Part shown: positions 8,605-16,734 of the stretch, one piece after another
Layout: each line of letters opens with the position of its first letter
Numbering within the stretch: position 1 is the first letter of the stretch
NCBI GenBank assembly: GCA_902825845.1
Contig: CADECM010000052.1
Coordinates: 1 to 40,622, forward strand
Reading direction: 5' to 3'
Length of the DNA: 40,622 nucleotides
DNA from: an uncultured beta proteobacterium
Lineage (GTDB): Bacteria; Pseudomonadota; Gammaproteobacteria; Burkholderiales; SG8-41
Notes under the pieces: model-generated
Told to the model about the DNA's origin: nothing
Seen by the model: only the letters and a program-made list of their open reading frames with translations
Database searches by the model: none
Position numbers and translations under genes: made by a program

Positions 8605-10113
8605 CTAGCGCTCGCGAAACGCCAACTCCCGGGTCTTGATGATCGGCTTGAGCAGATACTGCAGGAAGGTTTTTTCACCGGTCTGGATGTGCACGGTTGC
8701 GGTCATTCCCGGAATGATGGACAGCGTCTTGCCGCCACGCCGCGGCTGGTTGCTGGTGGTGCGTACCCTCACCAGATAGTAGCTGTCCTGTTTTTTCTCA
8801 TCCAGTACCGTATCGGCGCCAATGTACTCGAGTTTGGCCGGGAATCCGCCATAGATGGAAAAGTCGTAGGCAGTGAGTTTCACCAGCGTATCCTGGCCGG
8901 GACGCAGGAAGGCAATATCCTTGGGTTTTACACGCGCCTCGATCACCAACGACTCTTCCGAGGGCACGATTTCCACGATGTCCGAACCGGGCTGAACCAC
9001 GCCGCCGACCGTGGCAATCTTGACCGTCTTGATGGTGCCATTGACGGGCGAGCGCACCACCGCCCGCTCCACACGGTCCTTCATCGCCACGCCGGTTGCC
9101 TCCGTGCCTTGCTGCTCCGCGCGCGCCTGATTCAGCTCCGCCATGGCGTCTGCGCGAAATTTCGCTTCGTAACTTTGCAGCTTGTTGCGCGCCTCGGCGA
9201 CCGCGCCTTCCAGCCGCGGGATGGACACCCGGTTCGCTTCCAGTTCCCCCTTCAGATCGTTGGCTTCGCGTTCTTTGGCGAGCAGTTCGATTTCCGACAT
9301 TGCGCCGTCTTTCACCACCGGACGCATCATGGCAATGGTTTTGTTGAGAATGGCCAGACTGGACGTAATCTGCCTGACACGCCCGCGCTTCTCGACAATT
9401 TCCTGCGAGCGCTGCTCGATCTGCTGGCGCAGCGCCGCGGTATTGGCGGCAAACTCCGCCTGTCGCGTGTTGTACAACTCGCGTTCGCGTTGCACCAGAT
9501 CCGCGTTGCTGCGCGCGACACTTGCCGGCACCGTAAACGCCCGGCCATTCACTTCCGCGGCCAGGCGCGCGATTTTGGCCACCAATGCGCTATCCTTCGC
9601 CGCATTCTCCGTGGCGGACGACTTGTAGCGCGTATCGTCGATCACCAGCAAGACATCATTCTTGCGCACCATGTCGCCCACTTTGACCTTGATCTCGGAG
9701 ACGATGCCGCCTTCCAGGTTCTGCACCACCTGAAGTTGTCCCGAGGGAATGACGCGTCCTTCGCCCACCGTCGTTTCGCCGACATTCGCATACGCCGCCC
9801 ACACGAAAAAGGCGATGACAAACAGCAGCGCGCCCCACAGCACGACATGCGAATGTGTTGGCGGACCCTGCAACGCCGCTGCCGAGGTTTCGCTCATAAA
9901 ATCGAGGTCCTGCTCGCGAGCCAGCGGCTGGCCGATCCTGCCCGGACGCAGTTCGGCGAGCATTCCTTTAAAAAGGGACCAGCCGCCCGCCGGACGCGGC
10001 AAGGCAGCCAGCGCCTCGGGGGCTGGCGCCGCGGCAATGGGCGCCGGCGGCGGGCTTGCCGCGGCGGGCGTATTTTCCATTCTGATCGCCGGCGCCTTAG
10101 CTTCTTGCGACAT
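8605..10113 (-). CDS. HlyD-family type I secretion membrane fusion protein (LapC-like)
   Basis: The periplasmic adaptor of a type I secretion system, 502 residues. A proline/alanine-rich cytosolic N-terminus (1 to about 85) is followed by one membrane segment (about 88-110, VLWGALLFVIAFFVWAAY). Next come a lipoyl-like half motif (VVQNLEGGIVSEIKVKVGDMV), long coiled-coil helices (about 160-330), the second lipoyl half (VRSPVNGTIKTVKI), and the family's conserved C-terminus (GMTATVHIQTGEKTFLQYLL). It bridges the ABC transporter to the TolC-like channel. Its start overlaps the end of the ABC gene by 17 bp, indicating translational coupling. Length and architecture are normal for the family. Confidence 0.93.
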   Translation of the reverse strand: MSQEAKAPAIRMENTPAAASPPPAPIAAAPAPEALAALPRPAGGWSLFKGMLAELRPGRIGQPLAREQDLDFMSETSAAALQGPPTHSHVVLWGALLFVIAFFVWAAYANVGETTVGEGRVIPSGQLQVVQNLEGGIVSEIKVKVGDMVRKNDVLLVIDDTRYKSSATENAAKDSALVAKIARLAAEVNGRAFTVPASVARSNADLVQRERELYNTRQAEFAANTAALRQQIEQRSQEIVEKRGRVRQITSSLAILNKTIAMMRPVVKDGAMSEIELLAKEREANDLKGELEANRVSIPRLEGAVAEARNKLQSYEAKFRADAMAELNQARAEQQGTEATGVAMKDRVERAVVRSPVNGTIKTVKIATVGGVVQPGSDIVEIVPSEESLVIEARVKPKDIAFLRPGQDTLVKLTAYDFSIYGGFPAKLEYIGADTVLDEKKQDSYYLVRVRTTSNQPRRGGKTLSIIPGMTATVHIQTGEKTFLQYLLKPIIKTRELAFRER

Positions 10114-12316
10114 TGATCTTCCCTCCCGCCAACGCCTGCATCACCTGATCCTTGGGGCCGTCGGCGACGATCTTGCCGCCGTCCATCACCATCAGGCGCG
10201 GCACCAGCGTGAGCAGCGACGCCCTGTGCGTCACCAATACAAACGTCTTGCCCGCGATGGCGGTGCCAAGGCGTGTCTTGAAATTTTCCTCCGAACGATT
10301 GTCGAGCGAATTGGTCGGTTCGTCCATCACCAGCACGGGTGGATCCAGCACCAGCGCGCGCGCGATGGCCACCGCCTGCCGCTGCCCGCCGGACAGTCCC
10401 TCCCCGCGCTCGCCAATCGGCAGGTCGAACCCTTGTTCGGCCGGATGAACGAATTCGGTCACCCCCGCGATTTCCGCCGCACGCAACATGGCGGCATCGT
10501 CCGCATACGGCGCCGCGTAAAGTATGTTGTCCTTGACCGTGCCGAAAAACAGCACGATGTCCTGCGGCACATAGCCGATATTGCGGCGCAACGTCGCGGG
10601 ATCAATCTGATTGACGTCCACGCCGTCCACCAGGATCGATCCGGATTCCGGTTTGTATAACCCGAGAATCAGTTTTTCGATGGTGGACTTGCCCGAACCG
10701 ATGCGCCCGATCACGCCTACTTTTTCGCCGGCCGCGATTTTGAACGACACATTCGACAGTGCCGGGACCTTGTGTCCGGGATAGGTAAACGTGACCTCGC
10801 GAAATTCGATGCTGCCGGCGATCGCCGGGCGGTGCACGAAACTCTTGTTGGCCGGCCGTTCCACCGGCAGATTCATGACATTATTGAGCGTGCGCAGCGA
10901 CGCCGCGGACTGGTGATAGCGCGCCAGCAGCCCGGCGACCTGCCCCAGCGGCGCCAGCGCGCGCGCGTTGAGCATGGTGCAGGCCACCAGCGCGCCCACC
11001 GTCAACATACGGTCACCAATGAGATAAACGCCAAACACCACCAGCGCGATATTTGCAACCTGTTGCGCCAGCTGGGACGAATTGATGATGCCCTGGGACA
11101 GCGTGCGCGATTTGAGGCTCAGTTTGGAAACCTGCCCCACCAGCTGCTCCCAGCGCCGCTGCTGCACGCTCTCGGCGGACATTGACTTGATGGTTTCGAC
11201 CGCCGTCAGGCTTTCGATCAGCACGCCCTGCTTCTGCGCGCCGCAACGAAAGCTCTCCTGGATCACCGCGCCCAGCTGGCGCTGCAGAATCAGGCTCACC
11301 ACAATCACCACCGGCACGGTGACCAGCGGCACGATCGCCAGCCAACCGCCAATCATGAAGATCGCAACAATGAATATGATCACAAACGGCAAATCCACCA
11401 GTGCGGTAATCGTTGCCGACGTGATGAACTCGCGAAATGACTCGAACTCCTGCACGTTACTGGCAAAGGAGCCCACCGACGGCGGCCGCGCCTCCATGCG
11501 TATGCCGAGTGCGCGCTCGAAAATATTCGCGGACAGGATCACATCGATGCGCTTGCCGGCAATATCGGTGAGATACCCGCGCAGCATGCGCATGATGAAA
11601 TCGAACGCCATCACGATCAGCGCACCGACCGTCAGCGCCCACAGCGTTTCAGTGGTGTCGTTGGGCACCACCCGGTCATACACGGTCATGACATAGAGCG
11701 GCATCACCAGCGCGAATACGTTGATCAGCAGTGATGCCAGCAGCACTTCGGCGTAAATCGGCCATGCCTGGCCCACCACCCCCCAGAACCAGTGATCAAC
11801 CCGCGGCACGGCGGACAACTCGGTACGCACGTCAAAGCGCAGCTTGGGATGCACCAGGATGGCGTGGCCGGTGTATTCGGCGTTCAAGTCGGCAAGCGTG
11901 GTCTGCGTGGCCCCGCCGGTGTCCGCATTGATGATCTCGCAGCCGCCGCCTTTGTTTACCGAGCGCAGCACGCAGGCACGCTGTCCGCTGAGCAACAGTA
12001 CCGCCGGCAGTGTCAGCGGCGAAATCTTGTCCAGCGCGCGGTGCACCAGTTTGGCGTTCAATCCCGCGCGCTCAGCAGCGCGGCTGAACAGGTCGGGGGT
12101 CAGGCGGCCTTTGTCGAGCGGCAGACCCGCGGACAGGGTTTCTTCAGAAAACGGATGATTGAAATACCGCGTCAATAGCGTCAGGCACCGCATCAACGGG
12201 TCGTTGGACGACAGCGCCAGCGGGGGTAGTTGCCACCCGTCGGCGCTAATATTCTGTGCTTCCGCCACGCCGGTTCCTTCCTGCGCGAAAAGTTGCCGTG
12301 CCCAGTCCTGGGTCAT
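10097..12316 (-). CDS. Type I secretion ABC transporter, permease/ATPase (LapB-like)
   Basis: A 739-residue inner membrane exporter. Residues 1 to about 150 form a C39-peptidase-like domain. Its alignment with true C39 domains suggests the catalytic cysteine is missing (the segment begins DPLMRCLTLLTRY), as in LapB-type exporters that bind but do not cleave their substrate. The membrane domain spans roughly 170-440. The nucleotide-binding domain has a Walker A (GRIGSGKST, K543), the signature LSGGQRQ (about 641) and a Walker B (VLVMDEPT, about 660-666). It is first in the export operon and the likely transporter of the adhesin encoded at 1-4337. The ATG at 12316 has no strong Shine-Dalgarno sequence. 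Confidence 0.93.
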   Translation of the reverse strand: MTQDWARQLFAQEGTGVAEAQNISADGWQLPPLALSSNDPLMRCLTLLTRYFNHPFSEETLSAGLPLDKGRLTPDLFSRAAERAGLNAKLVHRALDKISPLTLPAVLLLSGQRACVLRSVNKGGGCEIINADTGGATQTTLADLNAEYTGHAILVHPKLRFDVRTELSAVPRVDHWFWGVVGQAWPIYAEVLLASLLINVFALVMPLYVMTVYDRVVPNDTTETLWALTVGALIVMAFDFIMRMLRGYLTDIAGKRIDVILSANIFERALGIRMEARPPSVGSFASNVQEFESFREFITSATITALVDLPFVIIFIVAIFMIGGWLAIVPLVTVPVVIVVSLILQRQLGAVIQESFRCGAQKQGVLIESLTAVETIKSMSAESVQQRRWEQLVGQVSKLSLKSRTLSQGIINSSQLAQQVANIALVVFGVYLIGDRMLTVGALVACTMLNARALAPLGQVAGLLARYHQSAASLRTLNNVMNLPVERPANKSFVHRPAIAGSIEFREVTFTYPGHKVPALSNVSFKIAAGEKVGVIGRIGSGKSTIEKLILGLYKPESGSILVDGVDVNQIDPATLRRNIGYVPQDIVLFFGTVKDNILYAAPYADDAAMLRAAEIAGVTEFVHPAEQGFDLPIGERGEGLSGGQRQAVAIARALVLDPPVLVMDEPTNSLDNRSEENFKTRLGTAIAGKTFVLVTHRASLLTLVPRLMVMDGGKIVADGPKDQVMQALAGGKINVARS

Positions 12317-12349
12317 CGGATTTTCGACGAAAAACCAACTATATCATGC

Positions 12350-12380
12350 CATTAAGATAGATATTTATAGATACGTGACA
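12350..12380 (+). repeat. AT-rich boundary element b (weak member)
   Basis: The segment AGATAGATATTTATAGATA resembles ACAGATATTTATGTAAT of element f, with GATATTTAT shared exactly. It overlaps the proposed lapB-like promoter, so here the AT-richness may simply reflect promoter function. Confidence 0.3.
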
Positions 12381-12381
12381 A
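12354..12381 (-). promoter_or_regulatory. Candidate sigma-70 promoter of the lapB-like operon
   Basis: On the minus strand TTGTCA (12381-12376), a 16-bp spacer and TATCTT (12359-12354) form a plausible promoter ending 37 bp before the lapB-like start. The fit to consensus is moderate. Confidence 0.45.
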
Positions 12382-12669
12382 TCACCGGAACCGCCGCCTT
12401 TCAGCAAAGCAAACTTCGACAGGGTAAATGACGCGGCGCACCTTCCGCCGGGTTCCCTGCGCGCTCCCGAGGCACACGATAACGGCCGCAAATTTTCGTG
12501 ATCACAAAATGGCTAGCGTCGCGCAACGATGCTGTGGCCGCATGTTCGCGCTTGCAACTGAATATTCAGCAACGTCCGGGCTGGAACGTCTACTCGAAGG
12601 TACTGCTCGATATCGAACCGATCGTGCCTGTCGACACATTGCGACAGCAGTTGTCGCTGCGGGAAACAC

Positions 12670-12746
12670 TGGCGCGCCCGAGACGATTCGAACGTCCGAC
12701 CCCTGCCTTCGGAGGGCAGTACTCTATCCAGCTGAGCTACGGGCGC
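12670..12746 (-). tRNA. tRNA-Arg (anticodon CCG), CCA encoded
   Basis: The cloverleaf is complete on the minus strand. The acceptor stem is GCGCCCG/CGGGCGC with discriminator G and an encoded CCA. The D-arm sequence is GCTCAGCTGGATAGAGT. The anticodon arm is CTGCC-CTCCGAA-GGCAG with anticodon CCG (reads CGG), and the T-loop is TTCGAAT. An extended -10 like box (TAAAAT, 12761-12756) with a GC-rich discriminator lies 9 bp upstream, as expected for a growth-rate-controlled stable RNA promoter. Confidence 0.95.
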
Positions 12747-12755
12747 GTGGCCCCG

Positions 12756-12761
12756 ATTTTA
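12756..12761 (-). promoter_or_regulatory. Candidate -10 box of tRNA-Arg
   Basis: TGCTAAAAT on the minus strand gives an extended -10. It is followed by a G/C-rich stretch up to the tRNA 5' end at 12746. No convincing -35 was seen. Confidence 0.4.
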
Positions 12762-12804
12762 GCACGCGCACCGTGCCGGCTTTCGCCGCGGACACGCATC
12801 ACGA

Positions 12805-12810
12805 TATAAT
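12805..12810 (+). promoter_or_regulatory. Candidate -10 box (TATAAT) for the cytochrome c gene
   Basis: A perfect TATAAT lies 34 bp before the cytochrome start, in the context ACGATATAATCCCGCC. No good -35 box was recognised. Confidence 0.5.
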
Positions 12811-12844
12811 CCCGCCGTTTACCCAGTCCAACAAAGAGCCTTCC

Positions 12845-13390
12845 ATGAGCAATCCCCATTCCAGCAGCCCTGTCGCCGAAAGCGAAGGCTTGATCAAGAC
12901 GCCCGCGCAACTGCTGGTGGTAGTGGTGCTGGCATTCGTGGTCCCGATTGCCGTGATATTCACCATTATTCATTTTCTGTCGGGTAGCGACAAATCGCGT
13001 AACACACCGATGATGTCCGACAAGGCGGTCGCCGAACGCATCCAGCCGGTCGGCAGCGTGCCGGACATCGAAAAAGGTCCCTCGCCGCTGCTGCCGGCGC
13101 CCGCCCCTGTGACGGTCGCCGCGGCCGGTGATGCGGGCAAACCCGCCGCCGCGGACGGCAAAGCCGTTTACAGCGCCTCCTGTCAGGCGTGCCATGCGGC
13201 CGGTCTTGCCGGCGCGCCCAAGTTGGGCGACAAGGCCGGCTGGGCGCCGCGTGTGGCCGCGGGCGCCGCGGCGCTGACGGCAAGCGCCATCAAGGGCAAG
13301 AACGCCATGCCGCCCAAGGGCGGCAATGCGGCCCTGTCCGATGGTGACATCAAAGCGGCGGTCGACTACATGGTGTCGCAGTCGAAATAG
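12845..13390 (+). CDS. Membrane-anchored cytochrome c5-family protein
   Basis: A 181-residue c-type cytochrome. One N-terminal transmembrane anchor (about 21-46, QLLVVVVLAFVVPIAVIF) is followed by a proline/alanine-rich linker. The haem domain follows, with CQACH (C113, C116, H117) and the axial methionine in AMPPKGG (M155). Such proteins carry electrons in the periplasm, often to terminal oxidases. I use the ATG at 12845, because the frame stays open upstream only by running antisense through the tRNA. The TATAAT at 12805 also fits this start. It is followed by a strong terminator, so it is probably monocistronic. The redox partner cannot be named from the sequence. Confidence 0.9.
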   Translation: MSNPHSSSPVAESEGLIKTPAQLLVVVVLAFVVPIAVIFTIIHFLSGSDKSRNTPMMSDKAVAERIQPVGSVPDIEKGPSPLLPAPAPVTVAAAGDAGKPAAADGKAVYSASCQACHAAGLAGAPKLGDKAGWAPRVAAGAAALTASAIKGKNAMPPKGGNAALSDGDIKAAVDYMVSQSK

Positions 13391-13412
13391 CCTTGCGACA
13401 CCCCCGCAGACC

Positions 13413-13436
13413 AGGCGCGGTATTCCGCGCCTTTTT
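13413..13436 (+). terminator. Rho-independent terminator after the cytochrome c gene
   Basis: AGGCGCGG (13413-13420), loop TATT, then CCGCGCCT (13425-13432) form a perfect 8-bp stem followed by a T run. It lies 22 bp past the cytochrome stop and 17 bp before apaH. Confidence 0.85.
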
Positions 13437-13452
13437 GTTCCTGTAAGGCGCA

Positions 13453-14274
13453 ATGGCGACCTACGCGATCGGTGATGTACAAGGTTGCTACGACGCACTG
13501 CGCCGCCTGCTCGACATCGTACGCTTTGACCCGCCACGCGACAGCGTGTGGTTTGTCGGCGATCTGGTCAATCGCGGCCCACAGTCGCTGGAAACGCTGC
13601 GTTTCATTATCAGTCTGGGCGGTGCGGCGGTCCCGGTGCTGGGTAATCACGATCTGCACCTGCTGGTGGCTGCCTCCGGCCACACCAAGGTGCATCGCGG
13701 CGATACCTTCGACGATATCCTGCGCGCGCCCGACCGCGAACAATTGCTGCATTGGCTGCGCCAGCAAAAGCTGATGCATGTGGACAAGGGCTACGCCATG
13801 GTGCATGCGGGTCTGCTGCCGCAATGGACGATCGCGCGGGCACAGACGCTGGCGCTGGAGGCGGAGACCGTGCTGCGCGGCGCCAATCATGACGATTTTC
13901 TGCGCCCGCTGTACGGCAATCTGCCCAGCCGCTGGCGCGACGATCTCAGCGGGGATGATCGCCAGCGGGTGATCGTCAACGCCATGACGCGCATGCGGCT
14001 GTGCACGGCCGACGGTGAAATGGAATTTCACCACAAGCTTGGCCCGGTCGACATGCCGCCAGGCTTCATGCCCTGGTACGAGGCGCCCGATCGCGCCAGC
14101 CGCGGCACGCCCATTTTGTTCGGCCACTGGGCCGCGCTCGGCGTGTTATTGCGTGACGACGTAATCGGGCTGGATTCCGGCTGCGTGTGGGGCCGCAAGC
14201 TGACGGCGCTGCGCCTGGAGGACCGGCGCACGTTTCAGTGCGGATGCACGCGTACGGGCGTGGGCGGCGATTAG
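13453..14274 (+). CDS. apaH: Bis(5'-nucleosyl)-tetraphosphatase, symmetrical
   Basis: A 273-residue cytosolic hydrolase that splits diadenosine tetraphosphate into two ADP. The phosphoprotein-phosphatase metal motifs are present in order: GDVQGC (7-12), GDLVNRG (36-42), GNHD (64-67), HAGLLP, and a late FGHWA. The first motif has Gln where E. coli ApaH has His; this replaces one usual metal ligand but seems tolerated in relatives. Length matches the family. The gene starts just after the cytochrome terminator, with a short GTAAGGCGCA leader. It converges on the acyltransferase gene. Confidence 0.93.
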   Translation: MATYAIGDVQGCYDALRRLLDIVRFDPPRDSVWFVGDLVNRGPQSLETLRFIISLGGAAVPVLGNHDLHLLVAASGHTKVHRGDTFDDILRAPDREQLLHWLRQQKLMHVDKGYAMVHAGLLPQWTIARAQTLALEAETVLRGANHDDFLRPLYGNLPSRWRDDLSGDDRQRVIVNAMTRMRLCTADGEMEFHHKLGPVDMPPGFMPWYEAPDRASRGTPILFGHWAALGVLLRDDVIGLDSGCVWGRKLTALRLEDRRTFQCGCTRTGVGGD

Positions 14275-14319
14275 CGACTGCCGTCGCCACCCCCATCTTC
14301 ACGGCGGGCACACTGCCGC

Positions 14320-15087
14320 TTACACCGGCAAGCCCAGCCGCTCCACAATCATCGTGCGCGCGCGACGCGCAAGTTCCTTTCGGTGCATGCCCGCTGCGTC
14401 CAACGGCGGGAGAAAGTGCACGTGGGCATGAAACTCGTGCTGGGTCAGCATCAGGCGCAGCGTATCGAGCGCGGATTTTTCGCCGTCGTAGGCGGCTTCC
14501 GTGCACAAGGTTCCGTCGCTGCGGCGATATTGAATGGCCACCGGATAGACGGGCGTGTTCGCCAGTTGCGCGGGCCGCAGTAATGAACTGTGAAACGGCA
14601 GCACCACACTGCCATCCGTGGTCGTCCCCTCCAGAAACACGCCCATGCCCGCATCATTGCGCAGAGCGTCGGCGACCAACTCGTCCAGACGCGCCAGATC
14701 GCGCCGGCGGCCGCGCTCGATGAACAGCGTATCCGCTTTCACGCACAGCCACCCGACCAGGGGCCACTTGCGCACTTCGGATTTCGCGACAAAGCGCGCG
14801 GGCACCGCCGCGTTGATGGCAAAAATGTCCAGCCACGATACATGGTTGGCCACCAGCATGAAGGCCGCGCCGTCGTGCCGTGGCGGCTCGCCGTGCACCG
14901 TGAGATGCGCGCCGAGATGGCGGATCAATTGCGCCGACCAGCGCTGCAACGCGAGCCGCCGCCGCGCCGGCGCCATCATTGGGTAACCCATGCCGGCCAC
15001 GCCGGCTGCGTGTACGAAATGCGCGGCAACCCGCGCCAGACGCCTGGCCCGGATCAGTCGTGAAGTCGGACGCAGTGCTCGATTCAA
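14320..15087 (-). CDS. Lysophospholipid (1-acyl-glycerol-3-phosphate) acyltransferase, PlsC family
   Basis: A 255-residue membrane-associated acyltransferase. The catalytic NHxxxxD motif is NHVSWLD (N81, H82, D87), and the substrate-binding motif is FLEGTTTDG (151-159, E153 and G154). It probably acylates lysophosphatidic acid or a related lysolipid in phospholipid synthesis. The N-terminal 40 residues hold a basic region and a weak membrane segment. The longest start is TTG at 15087, one of several TTG starts here; the Shine-Dalgarno sequence before it is poor, so a later start is possible. Which lysolipid it uses cannot be decided; plsC is a likely but not certain name. Confidence 0.87.
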   Translation of the reverse strand: MNRALRPTSRLIRARRLARVAAHFVHAAGVAGMGYPMMAPARRRLALQRWSAQLIRHLGAHLTVHGEPPRHDGAAFMLVANHVSWLDIFAINAAVPARFVAKSEVRKWPLVGWLCVKADTLFIERGRRRDLARLDELVADALRNDAGMGVFLEGTTTDGSVVLPFHSSLLRPAQLANTPVYPVAIQYRRSDGTLCTEAAYDGEKSALDTLRLMLTQHEFHAHVHFLPPLDAAGMHRKELARRARTMIVERLGLPV

Positions 15088-15101
15088 GTAGGTGCTATTC
15101 C

Positions 15102-15136
15102 AAAAATACTGTTTAAAATCATTAAGTTATATAATT
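15102..15136 (+). repeat. AT-rich boundary element c
   Basis: AAATACTGTTTAAAATCATT followed by AAGTTATATAATT. It aligns well with element g (AATATTGTTTAAAAACAGAT) and, on the opposite strand, with element e. It lies between the pfkB-like stop and the plsC-like start, both on the minus strand. It contains a perfect TATAAT (15130-15135) on the plus strand, with no plus-strand gene downstream. Confidence 0.6.
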
Positions 15137-15156
15137 CGCGCCGCACATGACAGACG

Positions 15157-16092
15157 CTACCACGGCGCGCTGCCAAAATTGTCTCGGTAAAGTTCGGCGA
15201 TCGAGTCGTGCGTGAAGCGGTGATTCTGCGGACCGCGCTGCGCGATCTTGAGCGCGCCAATCAGTGAGGCGAGCCGTCCGGTCACTGCCCAATCCATGCG
15301 GTGGGTAATGCCATAAAGCAATCCTGCGCGAAACGCGTCGCCACAGCCGGTTGGATCCAGCACGGCTGCGGGTTTGACGCATGGGATATCAATCTTCTTG
15401 CCCCCGGCGTGAATCACCGAACCTTTGGCGCCCAGGGTGACGATCAGCGCTTGCACCTGCGTGGCCAGTTGTTCCAGTGATTTGCCGGTGCGCTCCTGCA
15501 ACAACTCGGCTTCGTAATCATTCACCGTCACGTAGTCTGCGAGGTCGATGAAACCGGACAGCTCGTCGCCGTTGAACATCGGCAGGCCCTGGCCCGGATC
15601 GAAGATGAACGGTATGCCGGCATCACGGAACTCGCGCGCGTGCTGCAGCATGCCATCGCGGCCGTCGGGCGCGACAATGCCCAGGGTAACCCCCTTGGCG
15701 TCCTGCACATGATTCAGGTGCGAGAAGTTCATCGCGCCCGGATGAAATGCGGTGATCTGGTTGTCGTCCAGATCGGTGGTAATGAACGCCTGCGCGGTAA
15801 ATGAACCCGCTGCGAGTTGCACATGTGTGCGTGCCAGCCCCAGCTGGTCGAGGCGCGTACTGTACGGCGCGTGGTCATCACCGACGGTCGCCATGATCAG
15901 CGGATCGCCGCCCAGCATTTTCAGGTTGTAGGCGATATTGCCGGCACAGCCGCCATATTCACGGCGCATATCGGGTACCAGAAACGCCACATTCAATATG
16001 TGCAGCTTGTCGGGCAGAATGTGATTCTTGAACTGGTCCTGAAACACCATGATGGTGTCGTAAGCAATCGAACCGCAGATGAGCGTAGACAT
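15157..16092 (-). CDS. PfkB-family carbohydrate/nucleoside kinase
   Basis: A 311-residue sugar or nucleoside kinase of the ribokinase fold. The N-terminal glycine motif is YGGCAGNIAYNL (about 46-57). The C-terminal signature is DPTGCGDAFRAG (246-257), with D252 as the catalytic base. The family includes ribokinase, adenosine kinase and fructokinase. The sequence has some adenosine-kinase character, but the substrate cannot be fixed. The gene is followed on the same strand by the acyltransferase, with an AT-rich element between them. The ATG at 16092 is well placed. Confidence 0.85.
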   Translation of the reverse strand: MSTLICGSIAYDTIMVFQDQFKNHILPDKLHILNVAFLVPDMRREYGGCAGNIAYNLKMLGGDPLIMATVGDDHAPYSTRLDQLGLARTHVQLAAGSFTAQAFITTDLDDNQITAFHPGAMNFSHLNHVQDAKGVTLGIVAPDGRDGMLQHAREFRDAGIPFIFDPGQGLPMFNGDELSGFIDLADYVTVNDYEAELLQERTGKSLEQLATQVQALIVTLGAKGSVIHAGGKKIDIPCVKPAAVLDPTGCGDAFRAGLLYGITHRMDWAVTGRLASLIGALKIAQRGPQNHRFTHDSIAELYRDNFGSAPW

Positions 16093-16156
16093 TTTGTTGA
16101 CCTTTAAGTTTCGCGCCGGGGATTATACCGACCCGCAAAGGTACGGTAGAGATGGC

Positions 16157-16184
16157 TTGCGCGCGAAGGGAAAACGGGCATAAT
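16157..16184 (+). promoter_or_regulatory. Candidate mscL promoter
   Basis: TTGCGC (16157-16162), a 16-bp spacer and CATAAT (16179-16184) match the sigma-70 consensus at 4/6 and 5/6 positions. The predicted transcription start falls inside the inverted repeat at 16188-16206. Confidence 0.55.
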
Positions 16185-16187
16185 CCG

Positions 16188-16206
16188 CGCTGGACTGAGT
16201 CCAGCG
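16188..16206. promoter_or_regulatory. Perfect 9-bp inverted repeat at the mscL transcription start
   Basis: CGCTGGACT, one central G, then AGTCCAGCG form a perfect dyad only 3 bp past the -10 box. At this position it could be an operator blocking polymerase, or a hairpin at the very 5' end of the mRNA that protects it or controls its translation. No protein is known to bind it. Confidence 0.55.
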
Positions 16207-16253
16207 TGTTCGACCCCAACAAACAGTACTGCAATTAACAAGGAGGCCTTACC

Positions 16254-16673
16254 ATGCTGAAGGAGTTTAAGGAGTTTGCGTTAAAGGGCAATGTGCTCGA
16301 TCTGGCGATTGGTGTTGTGATCGGCGCTGCATTTGGCAAGATCGTGGATTCACTGGTCAAAGACCTCATCATGCCGATCGTCGGTTTGCTGACCGGCGGC
16401 GTCGACTTCTCGAATATGTTTGCCGTGCTGAAGCAGGGTGGCACGCCAGGTCCGTACGCATCGGTTGAAGCCGCGGCCAAGGCCGGCGCCGTCACCTTCA
16501 ATTACGGCGTGTTCATCAACACGGTTATTTCCTTCATCATCATCGCGTTTGCGATTTTCATGCTGGTCAAGGCCTATAACAAAGCGAAAGCCGCCGAACC
16601 ACCACCCGCGCCGGCAGCCCCGCCGGAAGACGTGCTGCTGCTGCGTGAAATCCGTGATTCGCTGAAGAAGTAA
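16254..16673 (+). CDS. mscL: Large-conductance mechanosensitive channel
   Basis: A 139-residue inner membrane channel that opens under membrane tension to release solutes during osmotic downshock. The N-terminal amphipathic helix and TM1 ([20 protein letters not shown]) are typical. The periplasmic loop contains VDFSNMF, TM2 (about 83-106) is [20 protein letters not shown], and the C-terminal helix ends [10 protein letters not shown]. The start is marked by a strong AAGGAGG 9 bases upstream. The gene has its own promoter and terminator, so it is monocistronic. Confidence 0.97.
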   Translation: MLKEFKEFALKGNVLDLAIGVVIGAAFGKIVDSLVKDLIMPIVGLLTGGVDFSNMFAVLKQGGTPGPYASVEAAAKAGAVTFNYGVFINTVISFIIIAFAIFMLVKAYNKAKAAEPPPAPAAPPEDVLLLREIRDSLKK

Positions 16674-16690
16674 CAGTCCCAAAAGGCACA

Positions 16691-16719
16691 AAGGCGCGGC
16701 CCCGGCCGCGCCTTTTTTT
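16691..16719 (+). terminator. Terminator of mscL, possibly bidirectional with dgkA
   Basis: AAGGCGCGGCC pairs with GGCCGCGCCTT around a short C-rich loop, followed by seven T residues (16713-16719). It lies between the convergent mscL and dgkA stop codons; on the minus strand the T run is shorter. Confidence 0.88.
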
Positions 16720-16734
16720 ATCCGCAAGCCGCGC

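Larger units (their letters stand above)
12317..12669. other. 353-bp region without a supported gene, between lapB-like gene and tRNA-Arg
   Basis: The left part carries the lapB-like promoter and AT-rich element b. The right part (about 12430-12640) has open frames in several phases, but they run through the tRNA and have no recognisable product. A hairpin (GCGACA-GCAGT-TGTCGC, 12641-12657) lies 12 bp beyond the tRNA 3' end and may help process or end that transcript. Confidence 0.5.

Noticed and set aside
12498..12809. Possible small protein of 103 residues between the lapB-like gene and the cytochrome
   Set aside because: It overlaps the tRNA antisense over its second half, has no good ribosome binding site and shows no recognisable domain.
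12428..12844. Open frames continuing upstream of the cytochrome c start
   Set aside because: They read antisense through tRNA-Arg, giving the familiar RFERPTPAFGG-type tRNA translation. The cytochrome clearly starts at 12845.
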